This document shows, in pieces, positions 35,256-44,625 of a stretch of DNA of 64,000 nucleotides (positions are counted from its first letter, which is position 1; the number at the start of each line of letters is the position of its first letter). The notes under the pieces were generated by a model. The model made no database searches. It was not told the origin of the DNA and saw only the letters and a program-made list of their open reading frames with translations. The position numbers and the translations under genes were made by a program. Source of the stretch: JABMNT01 sp048262655 (lineage in GTDB: Bacteria; Pseudomonadota; Alphaproteobacteria; Rhodospirillales; Casp-alpha2); assembly GCA_048262655.1 (NCBI GenBank), contig JBLXEY010000003.1:186001-250000 (forward strand), written 5' to 3'.

Positions 35256-36431
35256 ATGCATAAATCAGATTTTCTATTTACCAGCGAAAGTGTTTCCGAA
35301 GGCCACCCGGATAAAGTTTGTGATCGGATTTCCGATGCGATCGTCGATGTTTATTTGGGCAAAGACCCGGTCTCCCGCGTTGCTGTTGAAACCCTGGTAA
35401 CGACCAATCTGGTTGTTCTGGCCGGCGAAACGCGGTGCAGCGAAGACGTCACGAAAGAAGAACTGGAAGCGGCGGCCCGTAAGGCTGTTAAAGCCATCGG
35501 CTACGATCAGGACAATTTCCACTGGGAAAAATCAGAAGTTCAGGTTCACGTCCACTCGCAATCGGCTGATATCGCGCAAGGCGTTGATTCGGCTGGCAAC
35601 AAAGATGAAGGCGCGGGTGATCAGGGCATCATGTTCGGATACGCTTGCGATGAGACCGACGTTTTGATGCCTGCCCCAATTCACTATTCGCATCAAATTT
35701 TGAAACAGATGGCCGAAGCGCGTCATGCGGGCAAACTCCCAGGAATTGGCCCCGATTCAAAAAGCCAGGTGACATTGCAGTACGAGAATGATCGCCCGGT
35801 TCGCGCAACTTCCGTTGTTGTCTCAACCCAGCATGAAGAAAATCTGTCACAGGATGATGTCCGTGAACTTGTTCGGCCGTTTATTGAAAACGTCTTACCG
35901 GAAGGTTGGATGTGTTCTGACGACGAACTCTATGTAAATCCGACCGGTAAATTTGTGATCGGCGGCCCGGATGGGGATGCAGGCCTGACCGGACGTAAAA
36001 TCATTGTTGATACCTATGGCGGTGCAGCCCCCCATGGTGGCGGCGCCTTTAGCGGTAAAGACCCGACCAAAGTTGACCGTTCTGCTGCGTATATCAGTCG
36101 CTATTTGGCGAAGAACGTCGTTGCTGCTGGTTTATCGAGCGCATGTACGATCCAGTTGGCCTACGCCATTGGGGTTTCGAAGCCCTTGTCTTTGTACGTA
36201 AATACACACGATACCGGCAATATTGACGAAGATAAGTTGGCAGATGTGTTGCGCGAGCTCGTTGATTTGTCACCGCGCGGTATTCGTGAACATCTGCAAT
36301 TGAGCCGCCCGATTTATGAGCGTTCAGCGGCATATGGGCATTTTGGTCGTATTCCAGACGCTGATGGTGGTTTCTCTTGGGAAAAAACCGATTTGACTGA
36401 TGATCTTAAATCGGCATTCGGCGTTTCTTGA
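35256..36431 (+). CDS. metK: S-adenosylmethionine synthetase
   Basis: A 391-residue MetK with the N-terminal FTSESVSEGHPDKVCD motif, the GAGDQGIMFGYA hexapeptide region and the glycine-rich GGGAFSGKDPTKVDRS loop, all intact. It makes SAM from methionine and ATP. The leader carries a SAM-II riboswitch candidate. SAM is used by many products encoded nearby: HemW, MiaB, RsmI and TrmB. The stop codon overlaps the TTG start of trmB. Confidence 0.98.
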   Translation: MHKSDFLFTSESVSEGHPDKVCDRISDAIVDVYLGKDPVSRVAVETLVTTNLVVLAGETRCSEDVTKEELEAAARKAVKAIGYDQDNFHWEKSEVQVHVHSQSADIAQGVDSAGNKDEGAGDQGIMFGYACDETDVLMPAPIHYSHQILKQMAEARHAGKLPGIGPDSKSQVTLQYENDRPVRATSVVVSTQHEENLSQDDVRELVRPFIENVLPEGWMCSDDELYVNPTGKFVIGGPDGDAGLTGRKIIVDTYGGAAPHGGGAFSGKDPTKVDRSAAYISRYLAKNVVAAGLSSACTIQLAYAIGVSKPLSLYVNTHDTGNIDEDKLADVLRELVDLSPRGIREHLQLSRPIYERSAAYGHFGRIPDADGGFSWEKTDLTDDLKSAFGVS

Positions 36432-37126
36432 CGGCAAAAGATGCGGATACTGATCAACGCTGGTACGGGCGGCGCCTCGGTAAACCACTGAGGGCAGCCC
36501 GCAAGCGATTGCTTGAAGAGTTGTTGCCAAAAATCAGGCTGACTCCTGAACCAGAGCAATTTTCTGTTGATCTGAGAACCCTATTTCCAAACCCGGTTCG
36601 CGAAGTTTGGCTGGAAATTGGCTTTGGCGGCGGCGAACATCTTGCCGCCCAAGCCAAACAAAACCCGGACATCGGCTTCATCGGATGCGAGCCGTTTGTG
36701 AACGGTGTTGCCTCGCTGCTCAAACATATCGAAGAACAATCCTTAACCAACATCCGTGTTTATGATGATGATGTGCGTCATTTGCTGGGTTTGATGGCGG
36801 ATGAAAGCCTGGAACGCATTTTTATTTTGTTTCCCGACCCCTGGCCCAAAACCCGTCATCATCGCCGCCGGATTGTAAAACCGGAAACCATTGTCGAATT
36901 TGCCCGATTGTTGAAGCCGGGCGGAGAACTTCGATACGCCAGTGATCATGCGGAATATGTGGCTTGGGCTTTGCGCTACCTTCTAAAATGCCCGGATCTT
37001 ACCTGGCTAGCAAAGCGCTCCAATGATTGGCGCCTGGCCCCGCAGGACTGGATCGAAACCCGATATGAACAAAAAGCCAAGGCGAAAAATATAGCGCCAG
37101 CATATTTAAGGTTCATAAAGCAATAA
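36428..37126 (+). CDS. trmB: TrmB, tRNA (guanine46-N7)-methyltransferase
   Basis: The 232-residue protein has the SAM-binding LEIGFGGGEHL motif and the TrmB signature FPDPWPKTRHHRRR. It methylates G46 in tRNA variable loops. The start is TTG overlapping the metK stop (TTGA), so its translation depends on metK and it should respond to any regulation acting on the metK leader. A terminator lies about 130 bases downstream. Confidence 0.97.
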   Translation: MTAKDADTDQRWYGRRLGKPLRAARKRLLEELLPKIRLTPEPEQFSVDLRTLFPNPVREVWLEIGFGGGEHLAAQAKQNPDIGFIGCEPFVNGVASLLKHIEEQSLTNIRVYDDDVRHLLGLMADESLERIFILFPDPWPKTRHHRRRIVKPETIVEFARLLKPGGELRYASDHAEYVAWALRYLLKCPDLTWLAKRSNDWRLAPQDWIETRYEQKAKAKNIAPAYLRFIKQ

Positions 37127-37257
37127 ACCAACAAAGGCAGATATATTATGGTTGATAACCTAAACCCTTGAAATAAATTCATTCGGGGTATATATGACAC
37201 CCACGTTTGGTTATCAGACGTATCTCGTTATCGCTAAAGACTAGAGCGACTTGATGA

Positions 37258-37281
37258 GGTGGGCTTCGGGCCCGCCTTTTT
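37258..37281 (+). terminator. Rho-independent terminator between trmB and rimP
   Basis: GGTGGGCT and GGCCCGCC form an 8-base stem (two G-U pairs) around a TCG loop, followed by TTTTT at 37277-37281. It lies in the 205-base gap 37127-37331 and separates the metK-trmB unit from the rimP-nusA-infB operon. It might also be an attenuator within the rimP leader, since 50 bases remain before rimP. Confidence 0.7.
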
Positions 37282-37331
37282 GTTTGGTGAAACGGCTTTG
37301 AAAAAGTGAAAGAATTTAGGGTTAAGGGACC

Positions 37332-37823
37332 ATGAGTTTGGCCAGCCACATTGAACGTTTAATTAGTCCGACGATTGAAGAGCTTGGCTATGAAATCGTG
37401 CGGGTCGAATTGATGGGGGAAATGAACCCCTGTTTACAAATTATGGCGGACCGGCTGGATCAATCGGGTATGAACGTTGATGACTGTGCGCAGATATCTC
37501 GCGCCGTTTCTGCGATTATGGATGTGGAAGACCCGATCACAAATGCATACACGCTTGAAGTCAGTTCTCCGGGACTGGACAGGCCTTTGGTGAAGCGCCA
37601 ACATTTTGAGCGGTTTGCCGGAAATGAAATTCGGCTCGAAAGAAGAGGCGCCAGCGATGATCAACGGCGCTTTCGGGGTCAACTTCAAGGTATCGACGGG
37701 GACGTCGTGAAATTATTAGTCAAGGGCGAAGAGATACAGATTCCCTTCGCCGATATTGTAAAAGCGAAAATGGTCGTAACAGATGAGCTGATTGCGGCTG
37801 CCAAGGAAGGTAATGAAGAATGA
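37332..37823 (+). CDS. rimP: RimP ribosome maturation factor
   Basis: The 163-residue protein has the RimP N-terminal domain (EELGYEIVRVEL) and the LEVSSPGLDRPL motif, then an SH3-like C-terminal domain. It helps 30S subunit assembly. AAGGGA precedes the ATG. Its stop overlaps the nusA start as ATGA. Confidence 0.97.
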   Translation: MSLASHIERLISPTIEELGYEIVRVELMGEMNPCLQIMADRLDQSGMNVDDCAQISRAVSAIMDVEDPITNAYTLEVSSPGLDRPLVKRQHFERFAGNEIRLERRGASDDQRRFRGQLQGIDGDVVKLLVKGEEIQIPFADIVKAKMVVTDELIAAAKEGNEE

Positions 37824-39385
37824 GCGAGACCATGACTGAACTAAGTGCAGTAAACGCCCGCCCGGAATTATTGCAAGTCGCGGAAACCGTCGCGCGTGAT
37901 AAAGGGATCGAACGCGACGAAGTTCTCGAGGCGATGGAACAGGCGATCCAGAAAGCTGGACGTTCCAAGTACGGTCATGAGCACGACATTCGTGCGCGTA
38001 TCGACCGGTCATCCGGATCCATCAGTCTGGCACGTTATCTGGAAGTGATGGGCGAAGGGGCCGAGATTGAAAACGAAGTAACACAGTTGCAGTTGGCGCT
38101 GGCGCGCAAGAAAAAACCGGATGCAGAGCCCGGCGAATTCATTGTAGATGAATTACCACCGATTGATTTTGGGCGTATTGCTGCACAGACAGCCAAGCAA
38201 GTGATTGTCCAAAAAGTTCGCGAGGCCGAACGCACCCGTCAATTCGCCGAATATAAAGACCGTATGGGCGAGGTTGTGAACGGATTGGTCAAACGTATTG
38301 AATACGGCAATGTTATTGTTGATCTGGGCCGGGCCGAAGGCATGTTGCGTCGCGACGAATGTATCCCGCGCGAGCATTTTAATAATGGAGACCGGGTCCG
38401 CGCTTACATTGTTGATGTTCGCGAAGAAAACCGTGGCCCACAAATTTTCTTGTCGAGAACCCACCCGGAGTTTATGGCCAGGCTGTTCTCGCAGGAAGTG
38501 CCCGAGATTTACGACGGTATCATTGAGATCAAGGCTGTTGCACGTGACCCCGGGTCCCGCGCAAAGATGGCCGTTCTTTCCCATGACGCGAGCCTTGACC
38601 CAGTCGGCCCTTGTATCGGTATGCGCGGATCGCGCGTTCAGGCTGTGGTTGGCGAGTTGCAGGGTGAAAAGATCGACATCATTCAATGGTCTGATGATCC
38701 GGCAATGTTTATTGTAAACGCACTGGCACCGGCCGAGGTTGCCAAGGTTGTTTTGGATGAGGAACGCAATAAAATTGAAGTGGTTGTCCCTGATGATCAA
38801 TTGAGCCTTGCCATTGGTCGCCGTGGACAAAATGTCAGATTGGGCTCACAATTGTCCGGTTGGGATATTGACATCCTGACGGAAGCTGAAGAGTCTGAGC
38901 GTCGCACCCAGGAATTTGTTGCACGTTCGCAAATGTTTGTCGAAGCGCTTGATGTGGATGAAGTGATTGCCCACCTATTGGTGACCGAAGGGTTCTCAAT
39001 GGTTGAAGAAGTTGCTTTCGTGCCGGTGGACGACTTGGTCGAAATCGAAGGTTTTGATGAAGATGTTGCGGAAGAGCTGCGTCAGCGGGCGCGTAATCAT
39101 TTAGCGACCCGGGATGAAAAACTCGATTCACGCCGCAAAGAGCTGGGCGTGGCTGATGACATGGCAACCCTTGAAGGCATGACGGCCCAATTGATGGTCA
39201 TTCTTGGCGAGAATGAAATTAAAACCCGTGATGATCTGGGTGATCTTGCCGGTGATGAGTTGTTGGAAATTGCGTCAGCAGAGGTTGACGGCATGGACAA
39301 CGCCAACGCCATCATCATGGCGGCGCGGGCCCATTGGTTTGACGATGAAGAGACCGAAACGACAGAAGAAACGGTGAGCGAATAG
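37820..39385 (+). CDS. nusA: NusA transcription elongation/termination factor
   Basis: A 521-residue NusA: N-terminal RNA-polymerase-binding domain, S1 domain (GEVVNGLVKRIEYGNVIVDLG), two KH domains (GPCIGMRGSRVQAV and LSLAIGRRGQNVRL) and two C-terminal acidic helix-hairpin-helix repeats. It controls pausing, termination and antitermination. The start ATG overlaps the rimP stop. Confidence 0.98.
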   Translation: MSETMTELSAVNARPELLQVAETVARDKGIERDEVLEAMEQAIQKAGRSKYGHEHDIRARIDRSSGSISLARYLEVMGEGAEIENEVTQLQLALARKKKPDAEPGEFIVDELPPIDFGRIAAQTAKQVIVQKVREAERTRQFAEYKDRMGEVVNGLVKRIEYGNVIVDLGRAEGMLRRDECIPREHFNNGDRVRAYIVDVREENRGPQIFLSRTHPEFMARLFSQEVPEIYDGIIEIKAVARDPGSRAKMAVLSHDASLDPVGPCIGMRGSRVQAVVGELQGEKIDIIQWSDDPAMFIVNALAPAEVAKVVLDEERNKIEVVVPDDQLSLAIGRRGQNVRLGSQLSGWDIDILTEAEESERRTQEFVARSQMFVEALDVDEVIAHLLVTEGFSMVEEVAFVPVDDLVEIEGFDEDVAEELRQRARNHLATRDEKLDSRRKELGVADDMATLEGMTAQLMVILGENEIKTRDDLGDLAGDELLEIASAEVDGMDNANAIIMAARAHWFDDEETETTEETVSE

Positions 39386-39400
39386 GTCGAGAGGCCCGCT

Positions 39401-40075
39401 ATGGCGCGGGGTCGAGGCACAACACCCGGTAAAAAAAAGCGCCGGGCAAGAGATCGCATTTCGGAGGTCCCGTTACGTAAATGTATTGTTACGGGCTCCG
39501 AAAAACCAAAGACGGATTTAATTAGATTCGTCGTTGGTCCAGATGGAAATGTGGTTCCTGATCTGGAAGGCAAACTGCCGGGACGGGGATTATGGTTGAG
39601 CGCCGAGCGTGATGTGGTAAATACAGCGTGCGCAAAACGTGTTTTTGCAAAGGCGGCACGCTGTAAGGCAGAGGCGCCGGAAGATTTGGCTGACAGACTG
39701 GAAAGTCTGCTGGTTGAGAGATGTATCGGATTGCTGGGAATGGCACGCCGTTCCGGAAGTGTGGTTGCGGGCTTTGAAAAAGTGCGTGCTTATCTTCAGG
39801 AAGACAAGGCAGGCCTCATTCTCGCTGCACGTGAAGGTGCAGAAGGCGGTCGACGAAAGGTGCGCAATTGGGCGCCCGATTTAATTGAATGGGACAGGCT
39901 CACGGGTTTCGAGCTGGCCCAGGCCTTGGGCAGAGAAACAGTTATACATGTTGCTGTTGCCCGCGGTCCGCTGGCCGATAGGTTGGCAAAAGAGTGTAAA
40001 CGGCTTGAAGGGTTTCGCGACCCTTTGAATACAGAAGGGCTTAATGAACCCTCGGAACAGGCCGGTGTTAACTGA
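39401..40075 (+). CDS. YlxR (DUF448) - L7Ae-like fusion RNA-binding protein
   Basis: The 224-residue protein joins an N-terminal YlxR domain (RKCIVTGSEKPKTDLIRFV, and GRGLWLSA) to a C-terminal L7Ae/YlxQ-like domain (from about residue 105: CIGLLGMARRSGSVVAGFEKV). In firmicutes these are two separate genes at the same place between nusA and infB; the fusion is usual in alphaproteobacteria. It is expected to bind RNA, perhaps RNase P or rRNA. GAGAGG precedes the ATG. Confidence 0.92.
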   Translation: MARGRGTTPGKKKRRARDRISEVPLRKCIVTGSEKPKTDLIRFVVGPDGNVVPDLEGKLPGRGLWLSAERDVVNTACAKRVFAKAARCKAEAPEDLADRLESLLVERCIGLLGMARRSGSVVAGFEKVRAYLQEDKAGLILAAREGAEGGRRKVRNWAPDLIEWDRLTGFELAQALGRETVIHVAVARGPLADRLAKECKRLEGFRDPLNTEGLNEPSEQAGVN

Positions 40076-40214
40076 AGAGCTTTAGGTCCGCTGGATTGAA
40101 ACCAGTGGATTTATCGGGCCATATGGTCTTAATTTCTTCAGGCGATCGTTTAATTAGGCGGGATTGCCCGCTTAAATGAAGCCCGCAAGGGCGTAAAGTG
40201 TGGAACGGAATTCG

Positions 40215-42752
40215 ATGAGCGAGACCAACGAGACGAACAAGAGTAAGAAGCTTGGACTATCCAGACCGGGTAAACTTGAGCTGAATAAAACCGTGGAAAC
40301 TGGCTCCGTTCGCCAGAGTTTCTCTCATGGGCGTTCCAAAATGGTTGCCGTTGAAGTCAAAAAGAAGCGGGTCTTTGCACCTGACTCTGGCGGCAAAATG
40401 GCAGAAATTAAAAAGTCTGCGAAAGCAGCTGCGGAGCCAGAAGCGGTTGAAGCACCCGTTGCTGAGGTTGTTGAGACTCCGGACCCGGCCCCGGCGCCTG
40501 CATCAGCCCGTGTTCTGACCAATGAGGAACGGGCGTCTCGGCTGAAAGCTCTGGAAGAAGCACGCGAACAAGAAGAAGCAAGGAGACTGGAAGCGGAGCG
40601 CAAAGCGCTCGAGCCAGATCCTGAGCCGGAACCCGAACCGGAACCCGAAGTCGAGCCGGAAGCCGAAGCAGAACCTGTTGTCGAAACAAAGAAGCCGAAA
40701 GCGGCTAAGACGGAAGAAATCGTGATTCCAGACCCGGCCGATATCCCGCCGCCGCCGTCTGAAGATGATAAAGAACGCCGCGTGCGGCCCAAAAAATTGG
40801 TTAAGGTCGAAGCGCCGAAAAAAGTGACGACAAACAAACGCGATGAACCGCGCCGCCGAGCCGGTAAACTGACAATTTCTGAAGCGCTTGAGGACCAAGA
40901 AGGGCGACAGCGTTCGCTGGCATCTGTCAAACGCAAACGTGATCGTGAGCGTCAGGAGGCAAACAGCGCTCGAACCGAGGGACAAAAAGTTATTCGCGAA
41001 GTTATTATTACAGAAGCGCTTACGGTTCAGGAACTGGCAAACCGGATGGCCGAACGATCTGTTGATGTGATTAAGTCACTGATGAAGATGGGCGTTATGG
41101 CGACCCATCAGCAAGTTATCGACGCAGATACAGCAGAACTCATTGTTGAAGAGTTTGGTCACAAGTTCAAGCGCGTGTCCGAAGCGGATGTCGAAATTGG
41201 TTTGAGATCAGAGAACGACGACGACGACGAAAAAGATTTGGTTTCCCGGGCACCCGTTGTCACAGTTATGGGACACGTTGACCACGGAAAAACATCATTA
41301 TTGGATGCCATGCGGTCGTCCGATGTTGCAGCTCACGAGGCTGGCGGAATTACCCAGCATATCGGCGCCTATCAGGTAACGACAGAATCCGGGGCAAAAA
41401 TCAGCTTTATTGATACGCCGGGTCACGCTGCATTTACAGAAATGCGGGCGCGCGGTGCCAGTGTTACCGATATCGTGGTTCTATGTGTGGCGGCCGATGA
41501 CGGTATTATGCCTCAGACCGTAGAGGCAATTCGCCATGCCAAGGCGGCAGAGGTGCCGATCATCGTCGCCGTAAACAAAATTGACCGTCCCGATGCCGAT
41601 CCATCGCGGGTGAGGACAGATTTGTTGCAACATGATATTCAGGTTGAAGAAATGGGCGGCGAAGTTCTTGCCATTGATGTTTCTGCGACCGAGCGGCTTA
41701 ATCTCGATAAGCTGGAAGAAGCGATTACGCTTCAGGCCGAATTGCTTGATCTGAAATCCAACCCGAACCGTCCTGCTGAAGGCGTTGTGGTTGAAGCAAA
41801 AATGGAGCAAGGCCGGGGTACAGTTGCGACCGTCTTGGTGCAGCGCGGGACCTTGCGGGTCGGTGATATTCTTGTAGCGGGTAAAGAAACCGGACGTGTA
41901 CGTGCGATGAGCGATGCCTTGGGCAACCAAGTGGCCGAAGCAGGGCCAGCGGTTCCTGTCGAGGTTCTGGGCCTTAATGGTACGCCAGCCGCCGGTGATG
42001 AAGTGGCCGCGGTTGACAATGAAAGTCGCGCCCGCGAAGTCGCAGAATTCCGCCAGCGCCGTGACAAAAAAGCGCGCGCTGCCGCCGGTGCTCGGGGTTC
42101 TCTTGAGCAGATGTTTGAAAAGATCAAAGAAGGCGAGGCTGAAACCCTGCCAGTGGTCATCAAAGGAGATGTCCACGGATCTGTTGAAGCGATTAACGGC
42201 ACGCTGAATGGCTTGGCAACGGATGAAGTCAAAGTGCACATCCTGCACTCTGCTGTCGGTGGTATTAATGAGTCTGACGTCACTTTGGCGCGCGCCTCTG
42301 GCGCTGCGATCCTCGGCTTTAACGTCCGTGCGAATCCGCAAGCGCGCGATTTGGCAAAGCGGGATGGAGTTGAAATTCGTTACTATTCCATCATCTATAA
42401 TTTGATCGATGACTTGAAGCAGGTTCTCTCAGGCATGCTTTCACCAGAGGTGAAAGAGACTTTCCTTGGCAATGCCAGAATCAAAGAAGTCTTCAATGTC
42501 TCAAAAGTTGGCAAGGTTGCCGGCTGTGAAGTTGTTGAGGGCATGGTTAAGCGCGGTGCTCAGGTTCGATTGATCAGAGATGACGTTGTTATTCACGAAG
42601 GAGAACTGAGCCAGCTGAAACGCCACAAAGATGATGCCAAAGAAGTTAAAGAGGGCGTTGAGTGCGGTATGGCGTTTGCAAACTATCAAGACTTGCAGGC
42701 TGGTGACATCATTGAGTGTTTTGATGTCGAAGAGATCGCTCGCCAGTTATAG
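40215..42752 (+). CDS. infB: Translation initiation factor IF-2
   Basis: An IF-2 of about 845 residues: a long charged N-terminal region, the IF2_N module (TVQELANRMAERSVDVIKSLMKMG), then the GTPase domain with GHVDHGKTSLLD (near residue 351), DTPGHAAFTEMRARGA and NKIDRP, and the C2 domain at the end. It brings initiator tRNA to the ribosome. I use the ATG at 40215 (MSETNE); a GTG at 40200 with AAGGG upstream is an alternative. The 125-base leader contains small GC hairpins but no clear terminator. Confidence 0.97.
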   Translation: MSETNETNKSKKLGLSRPGKLELNKTVETGSVRQSFSHGRSKMVAVEVKKKRVFAPDSGGKMAEIKKSAKAAAEPEAVEAPVAEVVETPDPAPAPASARVLTNEERASRLKALEEAREQEEARRLEAERKALEPDPEPEPEPEPEVEPEAEAEPVVETKKPKAAKTEEIVIPDPADIPPPPSEDDKERRVRPKKLVKVEAPKKVTTNKRDEPRRRAGKLTISEALEDQEGRQRSLASVKRKRDRERQEANSARTEGQKVIREVIITEALTVQELANRMAERSVDVIKSLMKMGVMATHQQVIDADTAELIVEEFGHKFKRVSEADVEIGLRSENDDDDEKDLVSRAPVVTVMGHVDHGKTSLLDAMRSSDVAAHEAGGITQHIGAYQVTTESGAKISFIDTPGHAAFTEMRARGASVTDIVVLCVAADDGIMPQTVEAIRHAKAAEVPIIVAVNKIDRPDADPSRVRTDLLQHDIQVEEMGGEVLAIDVSATERLNLDKLEEAITLQAELLDLKSNPNRPAEGVVVEAKMEQGRGTVATVLVQRGTLRVGDILVAGKETGRVRAMSDALGNQVAEAGPAVPVEVLGLNGTPAAGDEVAAVDNESRAREVAEFRQRRDKKARAAAGARGSLEQMFEKIKEGEAETLPVVIKGDVHGSVEAINGTLNGLATDEVKVHILHSAVGGINESDVTLARASGAAILGFNVRANPQARDLAKRDGVEIRYYSIIYNLIDDLKQVLSGMLSPEVKETFLGNARIKEVFNVSKVGKVAGCEVVEGMVKRGAQVRLIRDDVVIHEGELSQLKRHKDDAKEVKEGVECGMAFANYQDLQAGDIIECFDVEEIARQL
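40608..40680 (+). repeat. Low-complexity Pro-Glu repeat in infB
   Basis: Imperfect six-base repeats of the GAACCC/GAGCCG type encode a Pro-Glu alternating run in the IF-2 N-terminal region. It is a disordered acidic linker, likely variable in length between strains, and has no other sign of function. Confidence 0.7.
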
Positions 42753-42784
42753 AAACCGGCGGCTTAGCGAAGACAGAGGCAGTT

Positions 42785-43249
42785 ATGGTCAGACGGGAAG
42801 CGAAAGCACCCAGCCAGCGGCAGTTGCGCGTCGGTGAAGAAATCCGTCATGCATTGGCGTGGGCCCTGGAGCGTGGCGAAGTTCGGGACCCGGCTGTGAT
42901 AGGGGTACCGATTACGGTGACCGAGGTGCGCATTAGCCCCGATTTAAAAAATGCGACGGCTTTCATTGTACCTTTGGGCGGTGGTGACGAAGAGACTGTT
43001 CAGGCCATTGTTGACGGTTTGAACAGGGCGTCCGCCTTTCTAAGGCGTATGGTCATATCGCAGGTTCAATTACGCGCCGTACCGCGGCTGAATTTTATCC
43101 CTGATGTCTCCTTTGACCAGGCGTCAGAAATTGACGCGTTGCTCAGAACACAGAACGTCGCACGTGATTTGTTGCCCGATGATTGGGATGATGAAGAAAT
43201 AGACGGGCCCGATGCAACCGACGTGCCTGCGGATAAAAATGGCGCGTAA
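42785..43249 (+). CDS. rbfA: RbfA ribosome-binding factor
   Basis: A 154-residue KH-fold protein with VGEEIRHALAWALERGEVRDP and VTEVRISPDLKNATAFI, ending in an acidic tail. It binds 16S rRNA during 30S maturation. GAGG lies six bases before the ATG. Its end overlaps the truB start by 11 bases. Confidence 0.96.
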   Translation: MVRREAKAPSQRQLRVGEEIRHALAWALERGEVRDPAVIGVPITVTEVRISPDLKNATAFIVPLGGGDEETVQAIVDGLNRASAFLRRMVISQVQLRAVPRLNFIPDVSFDQASEIDALLRTQNVARDLLPDDWDDEEIDGPDATDVPADKNGA

Positions 43250-44165
43250 GCGGCGTGGGCAGCCGGTGCATGGCTGGGTGATCATCGACAAACCATTAGA
43301 AATGAGTTCGACCAAGGTAGTGGGTCGCGTTCGCTATTTGCTGGATGCGCAAAAGGCCGGGCACGGTGGTACTCTGGACCCTCTGGCCACGGGAATTTTA
43401 CCGATCGCTCTCGGCGAAGCGACGAAAACGGTTTCCTATGCCATGGATGGCACAAAAGTTTACGAATTTACCGCCAAATGGGGGGTTGCAACCTCAACCG
43501 ATGATTTGGAAGGTGACGTCATTGCAACATCAGAGCACCGACCCTCTAGGGCCGAGATACAGGATATTTTAGCCACTTTTGAAGGCACGATTGATCAGGT
43601 ACCGCCGATTTATTCGGCTATAAAAGTCGATGGAAAACGCGCTTATGAGTTGGCTCGAGCCGACCAGGACGTCGAACTGCACGCGCGGACGGTTAAAATT
43701 GACCGTCTTGAGCTTGTTGACTGTATCGACCCGGATCATGCGTCATTTCGTGTTACGTGTGGAAAAGGTACTTATATCAGGAGCTTAGCTCGTGATATTG
43801 CGAAAGGATTGGGTACAGTTGCGCATGTGACGCGACTGCGCCGAACTCAGGTCGGTCCGTTTTCAGAAAAACATGCGATTTCGCTAGATTCTCTAGAGAC
43901 GCTGGGGCATAGTGCGCGCGATTCGCAGTCTTTATTAGATATCGAAGCCGTGCTGGACGACATCCCGGCATTGGCATTGACAATCGAACAGGCGCGAAGG
44001 CTGAAACACGGACAACCAATTTCATTGGCGGACGTGGAAGATCAATCCTCCCTAAAGGATCAAAATCAGGACACCACGTGTTGTGTACTGTCGGAAGGGA
44101 AAATGATCGCTTTGGCCACTTGTACGGAAGGGGATTTAAAACCTCTTCGTGTTTTAAACCGATGA
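43239..44165 (+). CDS. truB: TruB, tRNA pseudouridine-55 synthase
   Basis: The protein (308 residues) has the catalytic Asp47 in GHGGTLDPLATGILP and the KxDGKRAYELAR block. It makes pseudouridine 55 in the T-loop of tRNAs. The open frame reaches 43212, but the ATG at 43239 (MARKRRG) is the family-like start. Intact C-terminal region. Confidence 0.97.
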   Translation: MARKRRGQPVHGWVIIDKPLEMSSTKVVGRVRYLLDAQKAGHGGTLDPLATGILPIALGEATKTVSYAMDGTKVYEFTAKWGVATSTDDLEGDVIATSEHRPSRAEIQDILATFEGTIDQVPPIYSAIKVDGKRAYELARADQDVELHARTVKIDRLELVDCIDPDHASFRVTCGKGTYIRSLARDIAKGLGTVAHVTRLRRTQVGPFSEKHAISLDSLETLGHSARDSQSLLDIEAVLDDIPALALTIEQARRLKHGQPISLADVEDQSSLKDQNQDTTCCVLSEGKMIALATCTEGDLKPLRVLNR

Positions 44166-44180
44166 AGATAGGAGTATACG

Positions 44181-44450
44181 ATGTCGATTACCGCTGAGCG
44201 CAAGCAAGAGCTAATCAAAGAGTATGCAGTTAAAGATGGCGATACAGGTTCGCCGGAAGTCCAGGTCGCTGTTCTTACCGAACGGATTGTAAACCTGACC
44301 GATCACTTGAAAACCCACAAAAAAGATTTCCACTCACGCCGTGGTCTGCTGATGATGGTTGGTCAGCGTCGTCGTTTGCTGGATTATGTTAAGCGTAAAA
44401 AGGCTTCACGTTACGAAGACCTGATCAAGCGTTTGGGTTTGCGTCGCTAA
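44181..44450 (+). CDS. rpsO: Ribosomal protein S15
   Basis: The 89-residue protein is full length, with VKDGDTGSPEVQVAVLTERI and LDYVKRKKASRYEDLIKRLGLRR. S15 is an early binder of 16S rRNA and commonly autoregulates its mRNA. AGGAG precedes the ATG. A strong hairpin follows before pnp. Confidence 0.99.
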   Translation: MSITAERKQELIKEYAVKDGDTGSPEVQVAVLTERIVNLTDHLKTHKKDFHSRRGLLMMVGQRRRLLDYVKRKKASRYEDLIKRLGLRR

Positions 44451-44464
44451 ATTGGCGACAAAGG

Positions 44465-44491
44465 GGCGGATTGGAATTGGTCCATTCCGCC
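44465..44491 (+). other. Stable hairpin between rpsO and pnp
   Basis: GGCGGA (44465-44470) pairs with TCCGCC (44486-44491), and inner TTGGA partly with TCCAT, with one mismatch. No T-run follows, so it is less likely a terminator and more likely an RNA-processing site. In E. coli the rpsO-pnp spacer holds the RNase III hairpin through which polynucleotide phosphorylase controls itself. Confidence 0.5.
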
Positions 44492-44625
44492 AAACCCGAC
44501 CGGGTTCTGACATTCAATTTAAATTTTTGGAACCGGCGGGAGCCGAATTGGAACAGGGGTTCCGATTTGGATCGAGGCAGGGCAATTGTGCTATGGCCTC
44601 GAATGATGAATAGGATATGAAAAAT

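Noticed and set aside
37127..37331. tRNA gene before rimP, as at E. coli metY
   Set aside because: No cloverleaf or T-loop sequence is visible; the gap holds a terminator and AT-rich sequence only.
40608..40680. CRISPR-like or tandem-repeat array
   Set aside because: The repeats are short, in frame and encode a Pro-Glu linker of IF-2, with no spacers.
41481..42341. 286-residue minus-strand frame opposite infB
   Set aside because: The complete infB gene explains this stretch; the antisense frame has no recognisable domain.
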